From positions 1-7,196 of the forward strand of contig DATCIR010000236.1 of assembly GCA_036507695.1 (NCBI GenBank): 7,196 nt of DNA. The letters are read 5' to 3'. The notes beneath the pieces are model-generated. The model did no database searches. It saw only the letters and a program-made list of their open reading frames with translations, and was not told the DNA's origin. The stretch comes from JAKEGK01 sp036507695. Its GTDB lineage: Bacteria > Pseudomonadota > Gammaproteobacteria > SZUA-152. A program made the translations under genes and the position numbers. Positions 1 to 6,117 of the stretch are shown here, piece by piece; the first letter of the stretch is position 1, and each line of letters opens with the position of its first letter.

Positions 1-359
1 TGATAGCCGTACTGCGCGGCTATGCTTATGAACACACGATCTCCCTGAATACGGTCTATCAGCAGGTCAAAAGTTACGCGAAGGCTTCTGGCCTACCCGC
101 GCTGGATATCGAGGAAAAGACCATTCATGCCGTGCGCAACAGCAATCAGGGTCCACTGATTAGCGAGATGTTGTTCGACCCACTGCCGCCTGAACCCAAA
201 CGTTATATCGCATCGTGTGAACACGCCTTCCAGTCCGATTTCTTCACCGCCCTTAAACGCATGATCCACGAAAGTGGCACCGGGCCATCCTATATTCAAC
301 AGGTACTGGATACATCACTTCAGGACGCGACGGCTCTGTATGAGGCGCTTCGTCATTGA
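1..359 (+). CDS. 3' part of an unrecognised gene upstream of a PIN-domain gene
   Basis: The frame whose first complete codon is at position 3 stays open from the window edge to the TGA at 357-359, giving about 118 C-terminal residues; the true start lies outside the window. A GTG at 132 would be possible, but the frame is open well before it, so a longer gene is more likely. The visible part is hydrophilic and probably helical, with the stretch SLNTVYQQVKSYAKASGLP near the beginning and a charged, Phe-rich stretch (CEHAFQSDFFTALKRMIHES) later. I see no transmembrane segment or catalytic motif and do not recognise the family. Its stop overlaps the start of the PIN gene, so the two are probably translated together. 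By analogy with toxin-antitoxin operons it could be the antitoxin or a DNA-binding partner, but that rests on position only. Confidence 0.7.
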   Translation, partial: IAVLRGYAYEHTISLNTVYQQVKSYAKASGLPALDIEEKTIHAVRNSNQGPLISEMLFDPLPPEPKRYIASCEHAFQSDFFTALKRMIHESGTGPSYIQQVLDTSLQDATALYEALRH

Positions 360-946
360 CACTGGCGCTGCTTGATACCAATGCCTATCTGCGATTGGCC
401 AAGCGCATCAAACCTCTGCTGGGTGTCGGCTTCGCTCAAAAAGAGTATGTTCTTACGATACTAAAGCAAGTCGAAGACGAGGTTTATAAAAACCCAAGGC
501 TGCAATTTCTTTATCCCTGGTTTGGCAACCAGGACCTTGCCAATGAGCGCCTTGCAACGCGAGTCAGGATCAGTAAGGACGAAAAGACGCAAATAGACGC
601 CGCGACAAGCGTACTACGGGCACACGTCCTTGCTAATGCCACCGCCTATGCCTCGCAGGGCCGTAACCCGCCCTCACCAACCGATTGTTTTATTCTTGCC
701 TTTGGTCAGATTCGCCCGGCTATCGTCGTGACCGACGATCTTGGCATGCATCGGCTGGCCAGGGATTTCGATATTCCGGTCTGGCATGGGCATGAACTGC
801 TGAAAAAAATGCTCAGTGCGAAACTTATAGATAATGTACAAGTACGTGAAATCTACGAAGCGCTTGAAATGAACAATGACCTACCGCGTACTTGGCGGGA
901 CGCCAAACATAGCGTATTCAAGAAGATATTTGGACCGGCATCGTAG
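356..946 (+). CDS. PIN-domain protein, probable RNase (toxin-like)
   Basis: A 196-residue protein with the marks of a PIN-fold metal-dependent nuclease. The N-terminal strand LALLDTNAYL carries the first acidic residue (D7). Acidic residues follow at E40-E42, in SPTDCFILAF (D110) and in IVVTDDLGMHRLA (D127/D128), matching the spaced acidic residues that bind Mg2+ or Mn2+ in PIN nucleases. About 45 residues after the core are basic and helical with no recognised domain, making it longer than the usual 130-150 residue VapC toxin. The TTG start at 356 overlaps the previous stop (TTGA) and has a GAGG about ten bases upstream; any later start would remove D7. PIN proteins in such two-gene units are usually RNA-cleaving toxins, but the partner is not a recognisable VapB, so a toxin role is inferred. 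It converges on dinB. Confidence 0.8.
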   Translation: MTLALLDTNAYLRLAKRIKPLLGVGFAQKEYVLTILKQVEDEVYKNPRLQFLYPWFGNQDLANERLATRVRISKDEKTQIDAATSVLRAHVLANATAYASQGRNPPSPTDCFILAFGQIRPAIVVTDDLGMHRLARDFDIPVWHGHELLKKMLSAKLIDNVQVREIYEALEMNNDLPRTWRDAKHSVFKKIFGPAS

Positions 947-1005
947 CTTTTGTTGCCGCGTAAACTATTTCTACTGCGGCGGCATTCACTTTATACACTT
1001 TTCCA

Positions 1006-1032
1006 TTGACCGGTTTGAAACGACTGTATAGT
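1006..1032 (+). promoter_or_regulatory. candidate sigma70 promoter ahead of a hairpin element
   Basis: TTGACC (1006-1011) and TATAGT (1027-1032) are close to the -35 and -10 consensus but only 15 bases apart, shorter than the usual 16-18. An inverted repeat GAAAC/GTTTC (1017-1021 and 1031-1035) spans the -10 and could be an operator. Transcription would start near 1038 and read into the hairpin at 1046-1076. There is no gene on this strand downstream, only the convergent end of dinB. Confidence 0.3.
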
Positions 1033-1036
1033 TTCT

Positions 1037-1082
1037 ACCACCAAGCCGCGGTGTGGGTGGTCACCTACGCCGGCGGGGCGGC
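1037..1082 (+). other. G+C-rich imperfect hairpin: candidate small RNA or dispersed repeat
   Basis: Positions 1050-1058 pair with 1063-1071 in a nine-base-pair stem with a four-base loop. The stem includes two G-U wobbles (1052 with 1069, 1055 with 1066). Four more pairs (1046-1049 with 1073-1076) follow after a single bulged G at 1072. On the complementary strand the two wobbles would be A-C mismatches, so plus-strand RNA folds better. A competing pairing ACCACC/GGTGGT (1037-1042 with 1056-1061) is also possible. No U-tract follows, so it is not a standard terminator. It lies in the 177-base gap between convergent genes, a typical place for REP-like repeats. Copy number elsewhere cannot be judged here. 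Confidence 0.4.
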
Positions 1083-1123
1083 GAGCGGTATCATGCCTTA
1101 CAAGCCATAGCTGATCAGTTGCA

Positions 1124-2287
1124 TTAGGTTTTGATAATGGTTTTGCCGCGCACGATCGTGCTGCCGCCAAATTTACTATTAATGTTATCGGCGAGTTCGT
1201 CAATTTTCGTGGACGTTGTAATGCGCCTTTCGAACAAGTCCATTTGTTCCGTTGTTGTGTCTTGTTGGCCGAACTGGCTGACGCCAACGCCCAGTAAGCG
1301 GATGCCTTGTTTTTTAAGATCCGCATTGGGCAGCAGGGTGTCTTTCACAATTCTCCAGATTTCATTCGTGGTGTTGGTCGCGTCAATAATGGAATGCGAG
1401 CGGGTGATGGTGTTGAAATCAGCGTAACGCACTTTGAGCGTGATGGTGCGGCCTTTTAACTCTGCGTGGCGCAGGCGCGCGGCAACCTGTTCGGTGAGAT
1501 GCAGCAGGGCGGCCTGGATAGTGCCGGGGTTGTCCAGGTTAATATCGAACGTGGTTTCGTGGGAAATGGATTTAGCCTCCCGGTCGGTGATCACCGCGCG
1601 CCGGTCGATGCCATGCGCCAGCCGCCATAACTGCGCGCCATGGTTACCAAACCATTCCAGCAATTGTGTTTCCGGCCGTTGCCGCAGGTCTTTGATAGTG
1701 TGGATACCGTGTTGAGTCAGGCGCGCGGCGCCCACTTTGCCGATACCCCAAATGCGGGTGATCGGCAAAGGATCGAGGAAGGCCTGTATCTCGTGTTCCC
1801 GCACCACGACAAAGCCATTGGGCTTTTTTAAGTCCGATGCAATCTTGGCGATGAATTTATTGGGCGCAATGCCGATGGAGACGGTTAATCCGAGGTCGTC
1901 GCGGATATCTTGTTTGATTTTTTTGCCGATCACTTCCGTGGAACCGAATAATTTTTCGCTGGCGCTGACATCCAAAAACGCTTCGTCCAGCGACAACGGT
2001 TCGATCAGCGGCGTGTAGCGGTAAAAAATATCCCGGATCTTTTCCGAATACTCCGCATATAATGCCATGCGCGGTTTGAGCAACACCAGTTCCGGGCAGC
2101 GCCGGGTGGCAATCGCGCAGGGCAGGGCGCTGTGCACGCCGTATTGGCGGGCAATGTAATTGGCGGCCGAGATCACGCCGCGGGTGCGCGAAGGCCCGCC
2201 GACGGCGACGGGTTTATGCGCCAGCTGCGGCTGGCCGAGCAGCTCAACGGATACATAAAATGCATCCATGTCGGCGTGGATAATCAT
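1124..2287 (-). CDS. dinB: DNA polymerase IV (Y-family translesion polymerase)
   Basis: A 387-residue Y-family DNA polymerase that copies past damaged bases, complete from palm to little finger. The opening IIHADMDAFYVSVE gives metal ligands D6 and D8 and the steric-gate aromatic Y11, and PLSLDEAFLDV supplies the catalytic pair D101/E102. SIGIAPNKFIAKIASDLKKP (137-156) is the conserved palm/thumb segment. A helix-hairpin-helix lies around residues 177-190 (RIWGIGKVGAARL). QMDLF at about 348-352 matches the beta-clamp binding motif; unlike E. coli DinB, where it is at the extreme C terminus, about 35 residues follow it. The ATG is embedded in ATGA, overlapping the glycosyltransferase stop by four bases, with no good ribosome site of its own, so coupled translation is likely. 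I found no LexA box (CTGT-N8-ACAG) by eye upstream of the pair, so SOS control is not evident. Confidence 0.95.
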   Translation of the reverse strand: MIIHADMDAFYVSVELLGQPQLAHKPVAVGGPSRTRGVISAANYIARQYGVHSALPCAIATRRCPELVLLKPRMALYAEYSEKIRDIFYRYTPLIEPLSLDEAFLDVSASEKLFGSTEVIGKKIKQDIRDDLGLTVSIGIAPNKFIAKIASDLKKPNGFVVVREHEIQAFLDPLPITRIWGIGKVGAARLTQHGIHTIKDLRQRPETQLLEWFGNHGAQLWRLAHGIDRRAVITDREAKSISHETTFDINLDNPGTIQAALLHLTEQVAARLRHAELKGRTITLKVRYADFNTITRSHSIIDATNTTNEIWRIVKDTLLPNADLKKQGIRLLGVGVSQFGQQDTTTEQMDLFERRITTSTKIDELADNINSKFGGSTIVRGKTIIKT

Positions 2288-3342
2288 TTTTTCAGAAACA
2301 GGCTGTAAAACCAGATGAGGGTGAATAGTCCCGTGAGCGCTTTGACGGCCGGCCGCGTGGTATGACGCGCCAGATATTTATCATAGAACGCCAGGCGCGT
2401 GGCGTTATTCTCGCCGGGCGGTAAACCCTGTATTTGTTTGCGTTGGCAATCCAGCGCAAAGGCCAATTGCCAGGCGTTCTCTGCCGCATAAGCGCCGGTT
2501 TGCTGCCAGCGTTGTACAGCCGTCTTGAAGCCATCGCCGTTCATTTGCCGCTGCGCCAGGGTCAAAAACGGCCGCAATGGCAGCTGTGAGGTTTTATCCT
2601 GCGTTTGGTAGATCGCCGGCGCGGCGTGAAGAAATTCTTCGATGCCCAGGGCGTTAAAGTTGCGCAACAACGCATTCAGAATCTGGCGCCGGGCAAAACC
2701 CTCCGTTTCAAAGCGGCGCGCCGATGTGGCAATTTCACCGGGCAGGGTGAGCCATTGTCCAGTCGAAAAAATTCGCGCTGCGAGCCGCGCATCTTCCATA
2801 AACGGCAGCGATTCATCAAAGCCACCCACGTAATCAAAATAGTCCCTGGCCAGCCAAAAACCCTGATCGCCGTTAATGCAATCGGGCCGGTTTAAATGGG
2901 TTTTGCTTTCATAAAAATAATAATTGGCGGGCGTGCTTTGGGTGGTGATAAAGCGCAGCGGGAAGTGCCCCGCCACGCGGTTGCCGTGTGCTGCAAGGCG
3001 CGACTGGTTCATGGCTTGTTGCGCGTTGCACAATAACTTCGGACTGTGCATGCGCGTATCGGCATGTAAAAACAATAAGTCCGCGCCGGTGCTATTGGCT
3101 GCGCCGTGGTTCATTTGCGCGGCGCGGCCGGCCGGGCTGGAGGTCAAGCGCAGGCGGATTTTTTCTCTGCCGGGGAAATTTTCGCAGCGCGCTTTGGTGT
3201 CATCGGTGCTGCCGCCGTCGACGACGATGGTTTCGAACGGCATGTCTTTTTGTTTGGCGAGATCCTGCAGCAGCCAAGGCAAGGCGCCGGCTTCATTCAG
3301 CGCGGGAATAATCACGGATAATGGCGGAGCTTGCAGCAGCAT
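2284..3342 (-). CDS. family 2 glycosyltransferase, rSAM/selenodomain-associated transferase 2 type
   Basis: With the ATG at 3342 this is 352 residues. The N-terminal two thirds is a GT-A glycosyltransferase: LSVIIPALNEAG (8-19), IVVDGGSTDDT (39-49), SPAGRAAQMNHGA (69-81) and the metal-binding LLFLHADTR (89-97). It continues with NGDQGFWLARDYFDYVGGFD and the acidic PFMEDARLAAR. The AGRAAQMN plus FLHADTR combination is typical of TIGR04283. Members I know are about 220-240 residues, so the last hundred or so residues are an extension. It ends in an aromatic hydrophobic stretch (LTGLFTLIWFYSLFLKK) that may attach it to the membrane. I chose 3342 over the upstream ATG at 3393 because the domain begins seven residues later and a TATAAT lies just before it; neither start has a strong ribosome site. 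The substrate is unknown, and the usual radical-SAM and transferase 1 partners are not in this window. Confidence 0.85.
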   Translation of the reverse strand: MLLQAPPLSVIIPALNEAGALPWLLQDLAKQKDMPFETIVVDGGSTDDTKARCENFPGREKIRLRLTSSPAGRAAQMNHGAANSTGADLLFLHADTRMHSPKLLCNAQQAMNQSRLAAHGNRVAGHFPLRFITTQSTPANYYFYESKTHLNRPDCINGDQGFWLARDYFDYVGGFDESLPFMEDARLAARIFSTGQWLTLPGEIATSARRFETEGFARRQILNALLRNFNALGIEEFLHAAPAIYQTQDKTSQLPLRPFLTLAQRQMNGDGFKTAVQRWQQTGAYAAENAWQLAFALDCQRKQIQGLPPGENNATRLAFYDKYLARHTTRPAVKALTGLFTLIWFYSLFLKK

Positions 3343-3348
3343 GCGCGC

Positions 3349-3354
3349 ATTATA
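3349..3354 (-). promoter_or_regulatory. perfect TATAAT -10 box six bases before the glycosyltransferase ATG
   Basis: On the minus strand TATAAT is followed by GCGCGC and then the ATG at 3342. A start site at normal distance would fall on or next to the A of the ATG, giving a leaderless message, and no Shine-Dalgarno sequence lies between. The -35 region about 17 bases upstream (TGCGCT) is weak. If translation instead begins at 3393 this box is coding sequence and means nothing. Confidence 0.4.
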
Positions 3355-3380
3355 ACGGGAAATAAGCGCATAGCGCATAG

Positions 3381-3527
3381 AGGACAAAGACATTCGCCTG
3401 GCCGGGTGCTTGGTTAGAGCTAGGCGTTGTTCTAAATACGGGAGAATCGGTTGAAAAATGGTTTAAAAAACACCATATTACGCCAGATCAGCATGATATG
3501 GCTTTTATCCCCGCAACGGCGTTGTAG
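3381..3527 (+). pseudogene. possible gene remnant: open frame without a start codon
   Basis: Between TAG at 3378 and TAG at 3525-3527 there are 48 open codons whose translation reads like a folded soluble protein: PGAWLELGVVLNTGESVEKW, then FKKHHITPDQHDMAFIPAT. The only ATG in frame is about eight codons from the end and no ribosome site precedes it, so it is not an intact gene. It could be the C-terminal relic of a gene cut off when the present gene order formed. I do not recognise the family, and a chance open frame of this length is possible. Confidence 0.25.
3451..3479 (+). promoter_or_regulatory. candidate sigma70 promoter for the downstream operon
   Basis: TTGAAA (3451-3456, five of six matches) is separated by 17 bases from CATATT (3474-3479, four of six). 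The spacer and flanks are A+T-rich compared with surrounding DNA. It would give a 5' leader of roughly 155 bases before the hydrolase gene. A second possible -10, TAGAAT (3525-3530), lies closer but has a poor -35. The choice between them is uncertain. Confidence 0.4.
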
Positions 3528-3542
3528 AATGGGCCTGGCGCG

Positions 3543-3567
3543 GCGCCGCACAACAAGATAACGGCGC
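3543..3567 (+). other. hairpin in the leader of the hydrolase gene
   Basis: GCGCCG (3543-3548) pairs perfectly with CGGCGC (3562-3567) across a 13-base A-rich loop, with a possible extra G-U pair outside. No T-tract follows, so it is not a terminator. It lies in the predicted untranslated leader, 65 bases before the Shine-Dalgarno site, and may affect message stability. GGCGCC is self-complementary, so alternative local folding is possible. Confidence 0.3.
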
Positions 3568-3631
3568 TAACCCCATGCTGCTTGCTTGCAGTGGTCGAAT
3601 CGAGCCCCGGTGAACGACAAGAATTTTGGAT

Positions 3632-3637
3632 AAGGAG
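3632..3637 (+). promoter_or_regulatory. strong Shine-Dalgarno site for the hydrolase
   Basis: AAGGAG is followed by a five-base spacer (TATAT) and the ATG at 3643. It is the clearest ribosome binding site attached to any gene in the window and fixes this start. Confidence 0.85.
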
Positions 3638-3642
3638 TATAT

Positions 3643-4338
3643 ATGTTCAGTGATGCGCAAGGTTTTCATATTGATATGATGGAACTGGGGCCCATGGAAA
3701 ATTTCATTTATTTGATTGAGGATAAGGACACCGGCCGCGCGGCCGTGGTGGACCCGGCCTGGGAAGCCAGCGAAATCATCGCCCGGGCCAAACGCAACGG
3801 CGTGACCATTACCGATATATTGTTAACCCATAGCCACTATGATCATATCAACGGCGTTGACGCGATTCTGAATCAGTACGACGCGCAAGTGCACCTGTTA
3901 AAAGCCGAAGCGGATTTCTGGGGCCAGTATAAGAACGTAGCTTACCCGCATCATGGCGGCGATGTGATTAAAGTGGGCAATACCGAAATCAGCATCTTGC
4001 ACACCCCGGGCCATACGCCGGGCTCCGCGTGTTATCACGTGGGCGATAACCTGATCGCGGGCGACACCTTGTTTGTGTTTGGCTGTGGGCGTTGCGATCT
4101 GGCCGGCGGTGATCCGCATCAAATGTTCCAGACCCTGCGGCGCATCCAGACCGAACTGCCCCCGGGCACGGTGCTCTATCCCGGCCACAACTACGCGGAT
4201 CGGGAGACCTCGACCATCCAGGAGCAAATCGAAGGCAATCCGTTTCTGCATTTCGAGCAGGAGCAGGATTTTGTGCGCTATCGCATGGTTGAACATGATA
4301 AAATCCGCCATTCACCCTATCACCCGGTTTACAAATAA
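3643..4338 (+). CDS. metallo-beta-lactamase-fold hydrolase, glyoxalase II-like
   Basis: A 231-residue soluble protein with all ligands of a two-metal site. These are THSHYDH (H63, H65, D67, H68), HTPGHTPGS (H124 is the ligand), AGDTLF (D141) and YPGHNY (H182). This set belongs to glyoxalase II (hydroxyacylglutathione hydrolase) and its relatives, including ETHE1-type persulfide dioxygenases. The GCGRCDLAGGD segment resembles the GCGR turn of glyoxalase II. The late STIQEQIEGNPFL stretch resembles the tail of both glyoxalase II-like and ETHE1-like proteins. The C terminus is shorter than in classical GloB (about 250 residues), and the GloB substrate-binding domain is not obvious. Hydrolysis of a glutathione thioester is therefore likely but not certain, and no gene symbol is given. 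It is first in a probable operon; the next gene starts 20 bases after its stop. Confidence 0.85.
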   Translation: MFSDAQGFHIDMMELGPMENFIYLIEDKDTGRAAVVDPAWEASEIIARAKRNGVTITDILLTHSHYDHINGVDAILNQYDAQVHLLKAEADFWGQYKNVAYPHHGGDVIKVGNTEISILHTPGHTPGSACYHVGDNLIAGDTLFVFGCGRCDLAGGDPHQMFQTLRRIQTELPPGTVLYPGHNYADRETSTIQEQIEGNPFLHFEQEQDFVRYRMVEHDKIRHSPYHPVYK

Positions 4339-4358
4339 TTGTTGCAGCATTCACTGTC

Positions 4359-5312
4359 ATGACCACTGCGTTATCCATTAAAGGATTGAAAAAAACCTAT
4401 GCCAACGGATTCGAGGCGCTGAAAGGTATTGATCTCGACGTGCGGCAAGGGGACTTCTTTGCCTTGCTCGGACCTAACGGCGCGGGCAAGTCGACCATCA
4501 TTGGCATTATTACCTCCTTGATCAATAAATCCGGCGGCAAGGTGGCAATATTCGGCAAGGACATCGATACGGATTTTGCCGCGGCGAAAAGTTACCTGGG
4601 CGTGGTGCCGCAGGAGTTTAATTTTAATATGTTTGAGCCGGTGCAGGAGATTCTCTGGAATCAGGCCGGTTATTACGGCATCGACCGCAAGACCGCCGAA
4701 CAAAGGGCGGAACGCTATTTGAAACAGCTTGACCTGTGGGGCAAACGGCGTGATCAGTCGCGCTTGTTGTCCGGCGGCATGAAGCGCCGGTTAATGATCG
4801 CGCGCGCCCTGGTGCATGAACCTAGGTTGTTAATTCTGGATGAGCCAACCGCGGGAGTTGATATTGAAATCCGCCACAGCATGTGGAAATTTTTACAGGA
4901 AATCAACGCCAACGGCACCACGATTATCCTGACCACGCACTATCTCGAAGAAGCGGAAAATCTTTGCCGCAATATTGCTATCATCGATAATGGCCAACTC
5001 ATCGAAAATACCTCCATGCGCGCCTTATTAAGGCAACTGCATTTTGATACCTTTATCTTTGATCTGGAACAGGAGACCATGGTATTCCCCATGCTCGAAG
5101 GCTTTCGCATTACCCCCATCGATGAAACCACCATCGAGGTGGAGAGTGATAAAACCAAAAGCTGCAATCTTTTGTTCGAGCACTTTAGCAGGCACAATAT
5201 CCACGTAAAAAGCCTGCGCAACAAATCCAATCGCCTGGAGCAGTTGTTTTTGCACCTGGTTACCGACAGCGAAGCGCGCAATGCAACGGTAAAAAACCAT
5301 GACGCTGCGTGA
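4359..5312 (+). CDS. yadG: ABC exporter ATPase subunit, YadG-like
   Basis: A 317-residue cytoplasmic ATPase that powers the membrane partner encoded next. Nucleotide-binding motifs are complete and in order: Walker A GPNGAGKST (38-46), Q-loop VVPQE (Q85), signature LSGGM (137-141), Walker B LLILDEPT (157-164, with D161 and catalytic E162), D-loop AGVD (165-168) and the switch histidine H194 in LTTHYLEEAE. The remaining roughly 110 residues form a C-terminal domain like that of drug- and polysaccharide-type ABC-2 ATPases. Length fits E. coli YadG (about 308). The ATG has no strong ribosome site, so translation probably depends on ribosomes finishing the hydrolase gene 20 bases upstream. Its end overlaps the permease start by 14 bases. 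The substrate of YadGH systems is not established. Confidence 0.88.
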   Translation: MTTALSIKGLKKTYANGFEALKGIDLDVRQGDFFALLGPNGAGKSTIIGIITSLINKSGGKVAIFGKDIDTDFAAAKSYLGVVPQEFNFNMFEPVQEILWNQAGYYGIDRKTAEQRAERYLKQLDLWGKRRDQSRLLSGGMKRRLMIARALVHEPRLLILDEPTAGVDIEIRHSMWKFLQEINANGTTIILTTHYLEEAENLCRNIAIIDNGQLIENTSMRALLRQLHFDTFIFDLEQETMVFPMLEGFRITPIDETTIEVESDKTKSCNLLFEHFSRHNIHVKSLRNKSNRLEQLFLHLVTDSEARNATVKNHDAA

Positions 5313-6072
5313 ACAGTACGTTGCTTTTCAAACCATCCTGATCAAGGAGATTCGCCGTTTCAGCCGGATCTGGATCCAAACCATTTTGCCGGCCATGATC
5401 ACCACGGCCTTGTATTTTGTCATTTTCGGTAATCTGATCGGCAGCCAGATTGACGATATGGACGGCCACCGCTATATCGACTATATCATTCCCGGCTTGA
5501 TCCTGATGTCGGTCATCACCAACTCCTACGCCAACGTGGTTTCATCCTTTTATAGCGCCAAATTTCAGAGAAACATCGAAGAGATGCTGGTGTCCCCGGT
5601 GCCCAATTACGTTATCCTGCTGGGTTTTATCGCCGGCGGCGTGGCGCGCGGCATATCCTGTGGCATCGCGGTGAGCGTGGTGGCGATGTTTTTTTCCCAT
5701 ACCGGGGTTGCCAACATCGGGGTGGTGATTTCCATTGCACTATTAACCTCCATTTTATTTTCCTTGGGCGGATTCATCAATGCGGTATTCGCCAAGAGCT
5801 TTGATGATATTTCCGTTGTTCCCACCTTCGTGCTGACGCCGTTAACCTATCTGGGCGGGATTTTTTACACCATCTCGCTATTGCCGGAGTTCTGGCAAAA
5901 GGTGTCGCTGGTAAACCCGATTTTGTATATGGTGAACGCGTTTCGTTATGGGGTGCTGGGGACATCGGATATCAGCATCGTCACCTCGTACATTATTGTC
6001 GCGGTATTTATTGTCGCCTTGTTTGGTTTTTGCCTGTATTTGCTGGAGAAAGGCCATGGTATTCGCAAGTAA
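5299..6072 (+). CDS. yadH: ABC-2 type exporter permease, YadH-like
   Basis: A 257-residue integral inner-membrane protein, about the same length as E. coli YadH. Six hydrophobic segments can be read at roughly 27-46, 60-80, 107-131, 137-162, 172-195 and 229-250, the usual ABC-2 topology. Several stretches match YadH almost word for word from memory: IFGNLIGS, AKFQRNIEE, GGVARG, SFDDIS, VPTFVLTPLTYLGG and the late NPILYMVNAFRYG. The cytoplasmic stretch around 85-100 (SAKFQRNIEEMLVSP) is where the ATPase is expected to couple. The start lies inside the ATPase gene (14-base overlap), indicating coupled synthesis of a two-subunit transporter. Orthology with YadH is well supported; the exported compound is unknown. 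Confidence 0.9.
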   Translation: MTLREQYVAFQTILIKEIRRFSRIWIQTILPAMITTALYFVIFGNLIGSQIDDMDGHRYIDYIIPGLILMSVITNSYANVVSSFYSAKFQRNIEEMLVSPVPNYVILLGFIAGGVARGISCGIAVSVVAMFFSHTGVANIGVVISIALLTSILFSLGGFINAVFAKSFDDISVVPTFVLTPLTYLGGIFYTISLLPEFWQKVSLVNPILYMVNAFRYGVLGTSDISIVTSYIIVAVFIVALFGFCLYLLEKGHGIRK

Positions 6073-6117
6073 ACACGGTTTCGCACAGGGTATTTTTAAA
6101 GAGCTATCGGTAAATCT

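Noticed and set aside
955..980. GCCGC/GCGGC inverted repeat after the PIN gene as a terminator
   Set aside because: Five base pairs across a 16-base loop and no T-tract; not distinguishable from chance.
991..1326. 111-codon minus-strand open frame overlapping the 3' end of dinB
   Set aside because: Most of it is a shadow of dinB in another frame, and the rest reads through the hairpin region with low-complexity Arg-rich sequence.
3529..3561. Ten-codon leader peptide frame (MGLARRRTTR) before the hydrolase
   Set aside because: No ribosome site precedes it, and its ATG overlaps the possible TAGAAT box, so it would not be transcribed from that promoter.
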